Shown one piece after another: positions 28,323-36,673 of a stretch of 64,000 nucleotides of DNA (positions are counted from its first letter, which is position 1; every line of letters starts with the position of its first letter). Source of the stretch: an uncultured Marinobacter sp. (GTDB lineage Bacteria; Pseudomonadota; Gammaproteobacteria; Pseudomonadales; Oleiphilaceae); NCBI RefSeq assembly GCF_947488835.1, contig NZ_CANLBK010000001.1, positions 930,001 through 994,000 on the forward strand. Reading direction: 5' to 3'. The notes below the pieces were generated by a model. That model had not been told where the DNA came from, searched no databases, and saw only the letters and a list, made by a program, of their open reading frames with translations. Position numbers and translations under genes: made by a program.

Positions 28323-29171
28323 ATGAACCATCTGTTTGTAGACAACCTCACCGTTATTGATTTTGCTTACCTGGACCCCGCCCGTGGGTTAGTAGGGGAA
28401 AGCTGGATTGCCGACGTTGTGCTGGGAGGTGAGCTTGATGACCAGGGCATGGTATTCGATTTCAGCAACGTGAAGCGCACCATCAAGCGCATCATCGATG
28501 AACGCGTAGATCACCGGCTGGTAATACCCCGGGGTTACGACGGCCTCTCCTGGAACCAAGACACGCCCGACACCTTCACCTGGGCGCTTACCGATGGCAG
28601 CCACATTATCCATCGCTCTCCCGACGAAGCCGTTGTATGGCTGTCTGCAGACCGGGTTATTCCATCGGCTGTCGCCGCCCTGCTCGAACGTGAATTGTTG
28701 GCGGTTCTACCTTCCAATGTCACTTCCGTGCAGATCAACCTACGGGAAGAAGTTCTTGAAGGGGCTTACTATCACTACGTACACGGCCTGAAAAAGCATC
28801 TGGGCAACTGCCAGCGCATCGCCCACGGCCACCGCTCACCTATTCGGATAGACCGCAACGGCAAGCGTGATGGGGAACTGGAACGCTCTTGGGCCAAGTT
28901 ATGGCAGGATATTTACGTGGGTTCTGAGGAAGATGTCGTACGCCGCCATATGGAAGATGGCGTGGCCTACATAACCTTCGAATATGAGTCCAACCAGGGT
29001 GAGTTTGCCCTGACCCTGCCCGAGGCGCGGGTTTATATGATGAACACAGATACGACTGTGGAATTCATTGCCGCCCACATTGCTGATGAACTTAAAGCTA
29101 AGCTCCCGTCCGATTCGATCCTGGTGAAAGCCTACGAAGGCGTTGGCAAAGGCGCCATAGCTTCCCGCTAA
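28323..29171 (+). CDS. 6-carboxytetrahydropterin synthase / PTPS family protein
   Basis: 282-aa protein with two QueD/6-pyruvoyl-tetrahydropterin synthase-like halves. The first half has WIADVVLGGELDDQGMVFDFSNVKRTIKRIIDERVDH with the DF-D motif and a metal-type His; the second has YYHYVHGLKKHLGNCQRIAHGHRSPI, matching the His-rich zinc/substrate motif with HGHR. Single-domain QueD is about 120 aa, so this is a double-length relative found in pseudomonads. It could serve queuosine synthesis or another pterin reaction. The ATG follows GGAAA; downstream lie the palindromic element and a terminator. Confidence 0.75.
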   Translation: MNHLFVDNLTVIDFAYLDPARGLVGESWIADVVLGGELDDQGMVFDFSNVKRTIKRIIDERVDHRLVIPRGYDGLSWNQDTPDTFTWALTDGSHIIHRSPDEAVVWLSADRVIPSAVAALLERELLAVLPSNVTSVQINLREEVLEGAYYHYVHGLKKHLGNCQRIAHGHRSPIRIDRNGKRDGELERSWAKLWQDIYVGSEEDVVRRHMEDGVAYITFEYESNQGEFALTLPEARVYMMNTDTTVEFIAAHIADELKAKLPSDSILVKAYEGVGKGAIASR

Positions 29172-29208
29172 AATCGGCCGCATCGAAAGCAGGCCACTCC
29201 ATAGCCAA

Positions 29209-29313
29209 GTGAGCAGGGTGCCGCCTCCCAAAACTGTGTGTTGCCAGGGATGGCAACACCAAGCCCCCATGGATGGGTTCACGGCGTGTTTTGGGAGGCG
29301 GCACCCTGCTCAC
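29209..29313. repeat. Nested palindromic element (26-bp perfect outer inverted repeat)
   Basis: Two perfect 26-bp inverted arms (29209-29234 and 29288-29313) enclose 53 nt that hold a second perfect 8-bp hairpin (GTGTTGCC-6 nt-GGCAACAC, 29238-29259) and a CCCAT-GG-ATGGG palindrome (29266-29277). Folded, it makes a long stem with two side hairpins. It begins 37 nt after the 6-carboxytetrahydropterin synthase gene and precedes a separate terminator and the tRNA genes. No target-site duplication or open frame of note was seen. It looks like an intergenic repeat of the REP or MITE kind; a second copy was not found in this window. Confidence 0.8.
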
Positions 29314-29354
29314 GGTTCGTGGCACATAGCTGGACTTCGCTTTTCTTCAGGCAC

Positions 29355-29382
29355 AAAAAAACCGCCCGAAGGCGGTTTTTTT
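29355..29382 (+). terminator. Strong bidirectional intrinsic terminator
   Basis: Perfect 12-bp complementary arms, A7-CCGCC and GGCGG-T7, around a CGAA tetraloop. Terminates the PTPS-family gene on the plus strand and the tRNA transcript on the minus strand. Confidence 0.92.
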
Positions 29383-29418
29383 GATGGCTATCCGGTGGAC
29401 TAAACCGTCAAGCCGTAT

Positions 29419-29494
29419 TGGCGTCCCCTAGGGGGTTCGAACCCCTGTTGCCGCCGTGAAAGGGCGGAGTCCTAGGCCACTAGACGAAGGGGAC
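29419..29494 (-). tRNA. tRNA-Glu (UUC)
   Basis: 76-nt cloverleaf on the minus strand with encoded CCA. Acceptor arm GTCCCCT pairs with AGGGGAC, the T arm carries GTTCGAA, and the anticodon loop CTTTCAC reads UUC. It lies 8 nt downstream of tRNA-Ala on the same strand and close to the gltX gene that charges it. Confidence 0.96.
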
Positions 29495-29502
29495 TAGAAA
29501 AT

Positions 29503-29578
29503 TGGTGGAGCCAGACGGGATCGAACCGTCGACCTCAACACTGCCAGTGTTGCGCTCTCCCAGCTGAGCTATGGCCCC
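29503..29578 (-). tRNA. tRNA-Ala (GGC)
   Basis: 76-nt cloverleaf with encoded CCA. Acceptor arm begins GGGGCCA and ends TGGCTCCACCA, D arm AGCTCAGCTGGGAGAGC, anticodon stem-loop ACACTGGCAGTGT giving GGC, T loop GTTCGATCC. First of a two-tRNA minus-strand unit with tRNA-Glu. Confidence 0.96.
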
Positions 29579-29691
29579 AACGGATGCGTATATTAAGGAT
29601 CCACCCCATGGTCGTCAACCTTTCGCCCCACTTTTTTCAACTTTTCTGAACTTCCCTGTCCATCGCGTTCATTTCTTGGCCAAACTGGTCA

Positions 29692-31173
29692 TTAAGCGCC
29701 CAAAGCCGCGTACTCTTTCTCTACCTTCTTGGTTTCTTTCTTGGAGAAACCACCAAGCACCTCCAAAGCGTGGCGCAAGCGAGCGCGGGTCATGTCTGGA
29801 CCCAACATGTCCATGGAATCCATAACCGACCAGGAGTTCGGGGTACCTGCAATGGCCACAAACACGGAAAACATGAAATCGCCCATTTTCAGATCCATGG
29901 CTTTCGCCAAAAATTTGATATCAGCGAAAATGGTGTCTTTGCTCCAATGGCGCTGAGCCTCCAGCTTCCACAGGGTGAACTGCAACACCCGTTTGATCTG
30001 AGATTCTTCCAGTTTGTTATGGGCAAAGCTTTCGGGCTTCAGGTCCAGCATGCCAGAAAACATGAACTGGGCCATGGGCGCCACATCGGAGAACACCTCT
30101 GCCCTGCCCTGGATATGGGGTACCAGTGCCTTGAGCGAATCCTTGTTGAACCACCACTGGCTCATGCGCTCGACAAACTGGTCTTCTGTGAGCTCATCCC
30201 GTAGCCATTGGCCGTTAAGCCAGCGCAACTTCTCAACATCAAAAACCGGCCCGCCGAGGGATACACGCTGGATGTCGAAATTACCGATCATCTCATCCAG
30301 AGTGAACTTTTCACGCTCATCCGGCATGGACCAGCCCATGCGGCCAAGGTAATTGGTTACCGCTTCCGGCAAAAAGCCCATGCGCTCGTAAAAGTTAATG
30401 CTGGTGGGGTTTTTGCGCTTTGACAGCTTGCTCTTGTCCGGGTTGCGCAGGAGCGGCAGGTGGCAAAGTACAGGCATATCCCAACCAAAATACTCGTACA
30501 GCAGCTTGTGCTTGGGCGCAGAGTTAATCCACTCTTCGCCACGCAATACGTGGGTAATTTCCATTAGATGGTCATCAACCACGTTGGCCAAATGGTACGT
30601 AGGCATTCCATCGGACTTCAGCAGGATTTGGCAATCCACCTGCGCCCAGTCGATTTCAATAGTGCCCCGGAGCATGTCATCAATTTCGCAAACACCTTCA
30701 TCGGGCACTTTCATGCGGATAACATAGGATTCACCCGCATCCAGGCGGCGCTTGATCTCTTCCTGAGATACTTCAAGGTTTCCCTTAATGCCCGGGTTCA
30801 AACCTTGCACCTTGCGCTCTTCGCGAATGGCATCCAGCTCGTCCGGCGTGCGGAAACAATAGAACGCATGGCCAGCCGTTACCAAGTCTTCAGCGTACTG
30901 AGCATAGGAGTGCTTGCGCTCAGACTGGCGATAAGGGCCATGGGGGCCGCCCACATCGGGACCTTCATCCCAGTTGAGGCCAAGCCAGCGCAGCGCCTTG
31001 AGAATATCCTGTTCGGATTCCGCCGTACTACGGGCCTGATCGGTATCTTCAATGCGCAGGATAAACTTGCCGCCGTGCTGTCGGGCAAAACACAGGTTAA
31101 ACAGGGCCACGTAGGCGGTACCAACGTGTGGGTCACCGGTGGGTGATGGGGCAATTCGGGTACGTACAGTCAT
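29692..31173 (-). CDS. gltX: Glutamyl-tRNA synthetase
   Basis: Class I aminoacyl-tRNA synthetase of 493 aa. The HIGH-type motif is [13 protein letters not shown] near residues 7-19 and the KMSKS-type motif is [10 protein letters not shown] near residue 245. The zinc-binding Cys cluster of some E. coli-like enzymes is not apparent, as in many other bacteria. It reads toward tRNA-Ala and tRNA-Glu (113 nt away) on the same strand, so enzyme and substrate tRNA may share transcription. The start ATG follows GGAAGG. Confidence 0.96.
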   Translation of the reverse strand: MTVRTRIAPSPTGDPHVGTAYVALFNLCFARQHGGKFILRIEDTDQARSTAESEQDILKALRWLGLNWDEGPDVGGPHGPYRQSERKHSYAQYAEDLVTAGHAFYCFRTPDELDAIREERKVQGLNPGIKGNLEVSQEEIKRRLDAGESYVIRMKVPDEGVCEIDDMLRGTIEIDWAQVDCQILLKSDGMPTYHLANVVDDHLMEITHVLRGEEWINSAPKHKLLYEYFGWDMPVLCHLPLLRNPDKSKLSKRKNPTSINFYERMGFLPEAVTNYLGRMGWSMPDEREKFTLDEMIGNFDIQRVSLGGPVFDVEKLRWLNGQWLRDELTEDQFVERMSQWWFNKDSLKALVPHIQGRAEVFSDVAPMAQFMFSGMLDLKPESFAHNKLEESQIKRVLQFTLWKLEAQRHWSKDTIFADIKFLAKAMDLKMGDFMFSVFVAIAGTPNSWSVMDSMDMLGPDMTRARLRHALEVLGGFSKKETKKVEKEYAALGA

Positions 31174-31312
31174 GGAACCTTCCTGAAAATCGGTGGCCGT
31201 TTGATTAGCCAGACATTATACCGGCCCGGGCATTATTTCGCATGAGTGCAAATCGTATCATTGGGCTGGCGCTTCGAGACACAACAAGATTTTGCGATTA
31301 CATCACCTTCAG

Positions 31313-31327
31313 TGTTACATTATAACA
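31313..31327. promoter_or_regulatory. Zur-box-like operator upstream of znuA
   Basis: TGTTA-CATTA-TAACA, a perfect 5-5-5 inverted repeat 31 nt upstream of the znuA ATG. It resembles the AT-rich TGTTATA-type palindrome bound by zinc uptake regulator Zur in gammaproteobacteria, and its place suits repression when zinc is plentiful. Confidence 0.6.
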
Positions 31328-31358
31328 TTACCAACAAACATCAGGATTCCGACCTAAA

Positions 31359-32303
31359 ATGCGCGCCCAAATCATAGCCTTGGCTCTATCGCTGACAACC
31401 ACCACCCTGCTCTATTCCGACAACACGCTTGCCGACACTCGCATTCTCACTTCCATCAAACCACTGGAACTTCTGGTGCGCACGATAGCCACGGAAGACA
31501 TGCAGGTAAGCACTCTGGTGCCGCCAGGCGCCAGCCCTCACAACTATTCAATGACACCGTCAAAGCGTCGGGAACTGGAAGATTCCGATGTGATTTTCTG
31601 GGCAGGCCCCAAAATGGAGACGTTTCTGAATCGCCTGCTGACGGGCAGCGAATTTGGCGGACGCTCGATCATGCTTATGGAGCACGATGAAGACAGCGAA
31701 CACGATGAAGACAGCGAACACGCTGATAGTGCAGATAGCCATGATGAACACAGCCACGAGCATGACCATGGAGATGGTGAAGACCCTCACATCTGGGTGG
31801 ACCCTCACATGGCGCTAACTATGGCAGAAACAATCCGGGATACTCTGGCCCAACGGAACATGGCAGACAAGCCTGCCCTCGATGCCAACCTGGAAGCATT
31901 CAGAGCATCACTGATAGCCAAAGAGCAGCAGATCCGGACGCAACTGGAGCCCTTGCGGGATACCAGCCTGTTTGCATACCACAGCGCCCTCACACGGTTC
32001 GCAGAACACTACAACCTGAATATAGAGGGCGTGCTTACACTCAACCCTGAGCTATCACCAGGGGCGCGGCACATTGCAGAAGTGCAGAGCAGCTTGCGCA
32101 ATGCAAATCATCCCTGCCTGCTAACGGAGCCCCAATTCAACCGGCAGTGGTGGCGCTCCATCACCACCGGGCTGGATGTGACATTCAGCACTTGGGACCC
32201 ACTGGCTACAGACATAACCGCAAATCCAGAGGGGTATGTGGCCTTCCAGCAAAGCATTGCCGATGCCGTGCTCAAGTGCCTACCAGAGAATGCTGAGCAT
32301 TAA
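31359..32303 (+). CDS. znuA: High-affinity zinc-binding protein ZnuA
   Basis: Periplasmic solute-binding protein of a zinc ABC importer, 314 aa with a signal peptide ending near TLADTRI. Metal ligands fit the family: His in GASPHNYSMTPS, His in FAYHSALTRFAEHY, His in LSPGARHIAEV, Asp in STWDPLA. A His/Asp/Glu-rich loop (about 107-150) is typical of zinc rather than manganese binders; part of it is encoded by a duplicated 18-bp unit (31683-31718). No permease or ATPase genes are adjacent, so znuBC must be elsewhere. The end overlaps the AEC gene by 24 nt. Confidence 0.92.
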   Translation: MRAQIIALALSLTTTTLLYSDNTLADTRILTSIKPLELLVRTIATEDMQVSTLVPPGASPHNYSMTPSKRRELEDSDVIFWAGPKMETFLNRLLTGSEFGGRSIMLMEHDEDSEHDEDSEHADSADSHDEHSHEHDHGDGEDPHIWVDPHMALTMAETIRDTLAQRNMADKPALDANLEAFRASLIAKEQQIRTQLEPLRDTSLFAYHSALTRFAEHYNLNIEGVLTLNPELSPGARHIAEVQSSLRNANHPCLLTEPQFNRQWWRSITTGLDVTFSTWDPLATDITANPEGYVAFQQSIADAVLKCLPENAEH

Positions 32304-33194
32304 GGGAATCGAAACCATGGCCAGCAGCGTCTGGCCACTTATGATTCCCGCCATCAAGGGTGCATCGCCACCCAGCTGCCGCGCCAGGATATAGGCCGAG
32401 GTCGCTGTTGGCAGAGTGGCCAGCAGTATCGCGACCTGCACCAGGGTGCCATCAAGGCCCAACAGAAGAGCCAAGCCTGCGGCCATAAACGGGAACAGCA
32501 ACAACTTTAAAACAGACGACACCACAAAAGGCACAGAAGCGCCTCGCAGGGCTTTTAACTGAAGCCCTGCGCCCACTGTCATCAGCCCCATTGGCAAAGC
32601 CAGATTGCTCAGCGGCTCAAGTGTTCCTGCGAGGAGCGGATGAAAGTCAATCTCGAAAAAGCTCCAGGTCACACCAAGCACCGACCCTATAATCAGTGGG
32701 TTTGATGCAATGGCGCGCACCACAGGCCCCAGCCGGGCCGGGCCGTCGGTTGCCACAATCGAAAACATCAGAATGCACAGCAAATTAATCAGCGGCACCA
32801 TGACGGCAACGGCAATGGCCGTGAGGGACAGACCATCATCGCCAAGCAACATGCCCCCCGCTGCTAGTGCCACATAGGAATTAAACCGGATAGCCCCCTG
32901 GTACACCGAAGAAAAAACCGGCCCATTCCAGCGCCAGAAGAACTGCACAACCACCAAAAGCAACGTCATCGCCAGCAGCATGGCCGCGATAAGCAAGGCC
33001 GTATCGCCATAGGCGGAGACGGGTAAACGAGCCTGCCCAAGTTTGAACACCAGCATGGCGGGAAAAAGTACGTAGTAGGTAAAACGCTCGGCCTGAGGCC
33101 AGAATTCAATCGAGGGGAATGCCCAGCGCCTGAACAGGTGCCCTAGTACAATCAGCGCAAACACAGGCACGAGCGCCTGAACCATAACCGGCAT
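32280..33194 (-). CDS. AEC family transporter (auxin efflux carrier type)
   Basis: 304-aa integral membrane protein with about ten TM helices in two similar halves, starting MPVMVQALVPVFALIVLGHLF. The central SNPLIIGSVLGVTWSFF segment matches the family. Bacterial members export or import small organic acids such as malate or malonate; the substrate is not evident. The ATG follows GGAG by 8 nt. Divergent from the trans-sulfuration gene; no shared pathway is clear. Confidence 0.85.
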   Translation of the reverse strand: MPVMVQALVPVFALIVLGHLFRRWAFPSIEFWPQAERFTYYVLFPAMLVFKLGQARLPVSAYGDTALLIAAMLLAMTLLLVVVQFFWRWNGPVFSSVYQGAIRFNSYVALAAGGMLLGDDGLSLTAIAVAVMVPLINLLCILMFSIVATDGPARLGPVVRAIASNPLIIGSVLGVTWSFFEIDFHPLLAGTLEPLSNLALPMGLMTVGAGLQLKALRGASVPFVVSSVLKLLLFPFMAAGLALLLGLDGTLVQVAILLATLPTATSAYILARQLGGDAPLMAGIISGQTLLAMVSIPLMLSILW

Positions 33195-33428
33195 ACTGAA
33201 TACTCCAGCATCAAAAACTGATAAATAAATATCTATCCCGAACTTTTTACCGGGAAACCGCCGAGCATATCAGATGAGTAATAACCCGTCCCGAAGTGGT
33301 TGTTTTTCTGCCTCCCTATGCCCACAGTCATCTGCCCCGGTAGCCAGCGCGATCCATGCCTGCGAGAATAATTCACACAACACCGCCAGATTCCTTTTTA
33401 AAACCTCAGCCAGCGTAAGGGACAGCCC

Positions 33429-34607
33429 ATGCAAAAAGGTTCAGAGCACGGAAAAGCAACCCGAATCATCCATAACCGTCGTCACAAAGACAGCTTTGGC
33501 AGCCCCTATTCGCCTATATACAACACCACTACCTACCGGTTTCCGGATACAGCTGCGCTGCAAGAGGTCATTGCAGGCCGAGCGCCGGGCAACCTGTACA
33601 CTCGCTGGGGCAGTAACCCGTCCATTCAGGAACTGGAGCAAGGCCTGGCCAGCCTTGAAGAAGCGGAAGATGCACTGGCCTTCGCCTCGGGGATGGCCGC
33701 CATCTCGGCAGCGTTATTTGCCCATGGCCGCAACGGTATTGTGTGCGTGGGGGATCTATACGGTGGCACACAGGAGCTACTGACAAAACATTTCGAACCG
33801 CTGGGCATCCCCGTTACCTTCCTGTTAAAACATGATCCCCAGCAACTGGCCCACGCCCTGAACAAACCCGGCATGCTGGTGTACTGCGAATCACCAGCCA
33901 ACCCCACGCTGAGCATACTGGACATTCGGGAATTGGCGCAGCAAGCCCACGCCAAGGGCGCACTGCTTGCAGTAGACAATACCTTTGCATCTCCAGTGAA
34001 CCAGCGGCCATTGAACCTGGGAGCAGATCTGAGCCTTCACAGCGCGAGCAAATTCCTTGGCGGACACAGCGACATCACGGCAGGCGCAGTCATGGCCTCT
34101 GCAGAACAGATAAAACCTATCGCCCAGTGGCGCAAAAATCTTGGCCAGATTCTGGCACCGGAAACCGCCGCTCTGCTCTCTCGCAGCCTCAGAACCCTGC
34201 CCCTGCGGGTAAAGCAACACAATGAGAACGCTTTGGCGGTTGCCCGCGCGATGGAAGGCCATCCGGCCATAAAGCGAGTGCTCTATCCTGGCTTGCCTGA
34301 CTTCCCGGGTCACAACTTGGCCAAACAACAAATGGACGGCTTTGGCGGTGTGTTGACGATAGAGATCAAAGGGGACCGGGAACAGGCGGTGAAAGTTGCG
34401 GACAACTTGCAGGTTTTCTTGCTCGCCACCAGTTTGGGCGGTGTGGAAAGCCTGGTTTCCCAGCCATGCGCCACAAGCCATCATGGCATCAGCCAGGAGG
34501 AGCGAGAACGCCGTGGTATTACCGACGGCATGCTGCGGCTGTCTGTTGGGCTTGAAGACGCTGAAGACCTGGTAGCAGACCTTCAGCAAGCCCTTGGCAA
34601 ATTATAG
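33429..34607 (+). CDS. Trans-sulfuration PLP enzyme (Cys/Met metabolism family)
   Basis: 392 aa, fold-type I PLP enzyme of the cystathionine gamma-synthase/lyase group. Motifs: YTRWGSNPSIQELEQ (phosphate-binding Tyr/Arg), FASGMAAISAAL, ESPANPTLSILDI, AVDNTFASP, and the Schiff-base Lys in SASKFLGGHSDI. The family includes cystathionine beta- and gamma-lyase, gamma-synthase and homoserine sulfhydrylases, which cannot be separated by eye. AAGGGA lies upstream of the ATG. It overlaps the convergent DUF488 gene by 6 nt. Confidence 0.88.
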   Translation: MQKGSEHGKATRIIHNRRHKDSFGSPYSPIYNTTTYRFPDTAALQEVIAGRAPGNLYTRWGSNPSIQELEQGLASLEEAEDALAFASGMAAISAALFAHGRNGIVCVGDLYGGTQELLTKHFEPLGIPVTFLLKHDPQQLAHALNKPGMLVYCESPANPTLSILDIRELAQQAHAKGALLAVDNTFASPVNQRPLNLGADLSLHSASKFLGGHSDITAGAVMASAEQIKPIAQWRKNLGQILAPETAALLSRSLRTLPLRVKQHNENALAVARAMEGHPAIKRVLYPGLPDFPGHNLAKQQMDGFGGVLTIEIKGDREQAVKVADNLQVFLLATSLGGVESLVSQPCATSHHGISQEERERRGITDGMLRLSVGLEDAEDLVADLQQALGKL

Positions 34608-34973
34608 ATCGCCGTTATCGAGAAAGTCGCGAAGGGCTACAGCGTTGTTGTGCTCTGTATCCTTTGCGGCGAATACCAGGGTTATGCGTTTGTGCTCCTT
34701 CACAATCGCTTGCAACTCCTTCAGAGCCTCAGCCGTATCCCCTTCCTTCGCGGCCTTCAACTCCTTCAGGTAGCGCTGCCGAAACTCTTTCCACTTCTCA
34801 GGATCATGATCAAACCATTTTCGTAGTTCAGTGGAAGGCGCTAACCCTTTTAGCCAGGCCTCGATATCTGCGTCTTCCTTGGCGACGCCACGGGGCCATA
34901 TTCTGTCGACCAGAACGCGCGGGCCGTCAGAGCGTGCCGCGTCTTCATAAGCTCTCTTGATTCGAATATCCAT
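34602..34973 (-). CDS. DUF488 family protein
   Basis: 123 aa from the ATG at 34973, which has GGAGG 7 nt upstream; a second ATG (34976) and a TTG (34979) lie just before it. The DUF488/COG3189 signature is plain: IRIKRAYE, GPRVLVDRIWPRGVAKED, WLKGLAPSTELRKWFDHDPEKW, FRQRYLKEL. The biochemical role is unknown. It follows lldD on the same strand by 21 nt and may be in its operon. Confidence 0.85.
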   Translation of the reverse strand: MDIRIKRAYEDAARSDGPRVLVDRIWPRGVAKEDADIEAWLKGLAPSTELRKWFDHDPEKWKEFRQRYLKELKAAKEGDTAEALKELQAIVKEHKRITLVFAAKDTEHNNAVALRDFLDNGDL

Positions 34974-34994
34974 CATCAAGCCTCCGTTTATCGT

Positions 34995-36137
34995 TCAGAT
35001 AAGATCATCCGGACTCAACTGTTCTACCGAATTCTTGCCTAGCAGTGCAAGAGTCAGCTCCACCTCATAACGGAAGTTTTCCAGCATTCCTGAAACCGCA
35101 ACCTCACCACCGGCTGCCAGTGCATAAGCCCATGCACGGCCCACCAGACAGGCGTTCGCGCCAAGGCAAAGCGCCCGCACAACGTCCTGGCCAGACTGTA
35201 TGCCGCCATCAAACAAGATCTCGGTTTTTCCGGATACGGCTTCTACGATGGAAGGTAACGTCGAGATGGTTGAGGGCGCGCCATCCAGTTGTCGCCCGCC
35301 ATGGTTTGAGACAACAATACCATCGGCACCCACATCCACCGCGGAACGAGCGTCGTCAGGGTCCATAATCCCTTTGATAACCAGTTTGCCCGGCCAGTGC
35401 TGGCGCACCCATTCGAGATCCTTCCAGGTAACCGATGCATCAAACTGCTGGTCTACCCAGGCTTTGAAATCTTCAGGATTGCGTCCCGAAGGCACGGCAT
35501 CGGAGAGGTTGCCAAACGTCAGGGGCTTGCCCTTGATGGCAACATCCCAAAGCCAGAGGGGATGGGAAAGCAGGTCCGACAGCTTTTGTATCTTGCCCCA
35601 AGGCGAGAGGCCGCCATTCATACCGTTACGTATATCTCTATAACGTACGCCGAGCTTGGGAAGATCCACCGTAAACACCAGAGTGGAATATCCAGCTTTG
35701 TGGGCACGGTTAAGCAAGGCTTCCGAGTAGCCCCTGTCTTTCAGAACATACAGCTGAAACCAGTTAGCCGCACCGGTTGCCGCGGCAACCTCTTCCAGCG
35801 AACAGATGGACACGGTGCTGAGACAAAAGGGCACACCCGTTTTCTGAGCTGCCCGCGCTACCTGAACCTCTCCCCTGCGGGCGAGCATGCCGGCCAGACC
35901 AACGGGCGCAAGAGCCAACGGCAAGGAGACATCCTGGCCCAGTATTTGTGTGGCGGCAGAGGCGTTGGACACATCCCGCATAACCCGTTGGCGAAAGTGC
36001 AGCTGTTGGAAACCCCCTGTGTTCTCCCTGAGAGTCTGCTCTGAAAAGGCGCCCCCATCAAAGTAGTCAAACATCATCCGAGGCAGTCGGGCTTCGGCGA
36101 TTTTGCGGTTGTCCGTTGTATTTGCGGGCGTAATCAT
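34995..36137 (-). CDS. lldD: FMN-dependent L-lactate dehydrogenase (alpha-hydroxyacid oxidase family)
   Basis: 380 aa TIM-barrel flavoprotein that oxidises L-lactate to pyruvate and passes electrons to quinones. Family marks: YFDGGAFSEQTLREN, APVGLAGMLARRGE, STVSICSLEEVA, and the active-site His/Arg in VSNHGGRQLDGAPS with DGGIQSGQDVVRAL. Length equals E. coli LldD. The start ATG at 36137 shares bases with the stop of the EAL remnant (TAATG); an in-frame ATG at 36164 would add nine basic residues, and the GGAG lies 13 nt from 36137. Usual partners lldP and lldR are absent. Related hydroxyacid oxidases are possible. Confidence 0.87.
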   Translation of the reverse strand: MITPANTTDNRKIAEARLPRMMFDYFDGGAFSEQTLRENTGGFQQLHFRQRVMRDVSNASAATQILGQDVSLPLALAPVGLAGMLARRGEVQVARAAQKTGVPFCLSTVSICSLEEVAAATGAANWFQLYVLKDRGYSEALLNRAHKAGYSTLVFTVDLPKLGVRYRDIRNGMNGGLSPWGKIQKLSDLLSHPLWLWDVAIKGKPLTFGNLSDAVPSGRNPEDFKAWVDQQFDASVTWKDLEWVRQHWPGKLVIKGIMDPDDARSAVDVGADGIVVSNHGGRQLDGAPSTISTLPSIVEAVSGKTEILFDGGIQSGQDVVRALCLGANACLVGRAWAYALAAGGEVAVSGMLENFRYEVELTLALLGKNSVEQLSPDDLI

Positions 36138-36448
36138 TATTTTACGTATTCTCCGGCAGACCATTCAGGATAGGGCCGCCACTGTTTTTTCCAGGCTGCC
36201 ATTTTCTCCGGCTTCATGGGTCTGGCAATAGCGTAGCCCTGAGCATGATAGCAACCAAGGCGAATCAAAAGCTTGCCGTGCTCCATGGTTTCTACCCCCT
36301 CCGCCACCAGCTTTTTGTCGAAAGCATGAGAAAGGCCAATTATGCCTTTGAGGATCGCTCTATCGTCACCATTCAATAATGCACTGCTTACAAAGCCCTG
36401 GTCGATTTTCAGGGTTCTGACGGGTAGCTTTTTGAGATAGGAACTGCC
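36137..36448 (-). pseudogene. C-terminal remnant of an EAL-domain (c-di-GMP phosphodiesterase) gene
   Basis: Translating this minus-strand frame gives SYLKKLPVRTLKIDQGFV, LVAEGVET, LGCYHAQGYAIARPM, which are the later conserved blocks of an EAL domain. The block with the EAL motif and everything N-terminal is absent: the frame is closed by a TAG at 36451-36449 and the sequence beyond has no resemblance. The remnant is therefore a gene tail left by deletion. A TTG inside could express 79 aa, but without the catalytic first half. Its stop overlaps the lldD start. Confidence 0.8.
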
Positions 36449-36673
36449 CTAAGCATAGACCAAATTGCGGCCATTCTTTTCATCACCGCTACTAAATGAA
36501 CAACATAGACAACCGCCATGCGCTGGATCATTCCCGAGTCGTACAAATTGATATATCCGTAGGCGAAAGCTGCCTGCCTCTGCTAGAACTTTGGGGGTTC
36601 AACATCATATGGAGCGCACGCTTACCCGACAGTTGGTCCTTTGCGCTTCAGCGAGGCAACGAGGGATAACGCA

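Noticed and set aside
29214-29403. Short frames reading through the nested palindrome.
   Set aside because: They merely translate the inverted repeat; identical peptides from both strands show they are not genes.
33274-33783. 169-codon plus-strand frame upstream of and overlapping the trans-sulfuration gene.
   Set aside because: Overlaps the real gene in another frame and lacks a sensible start context.
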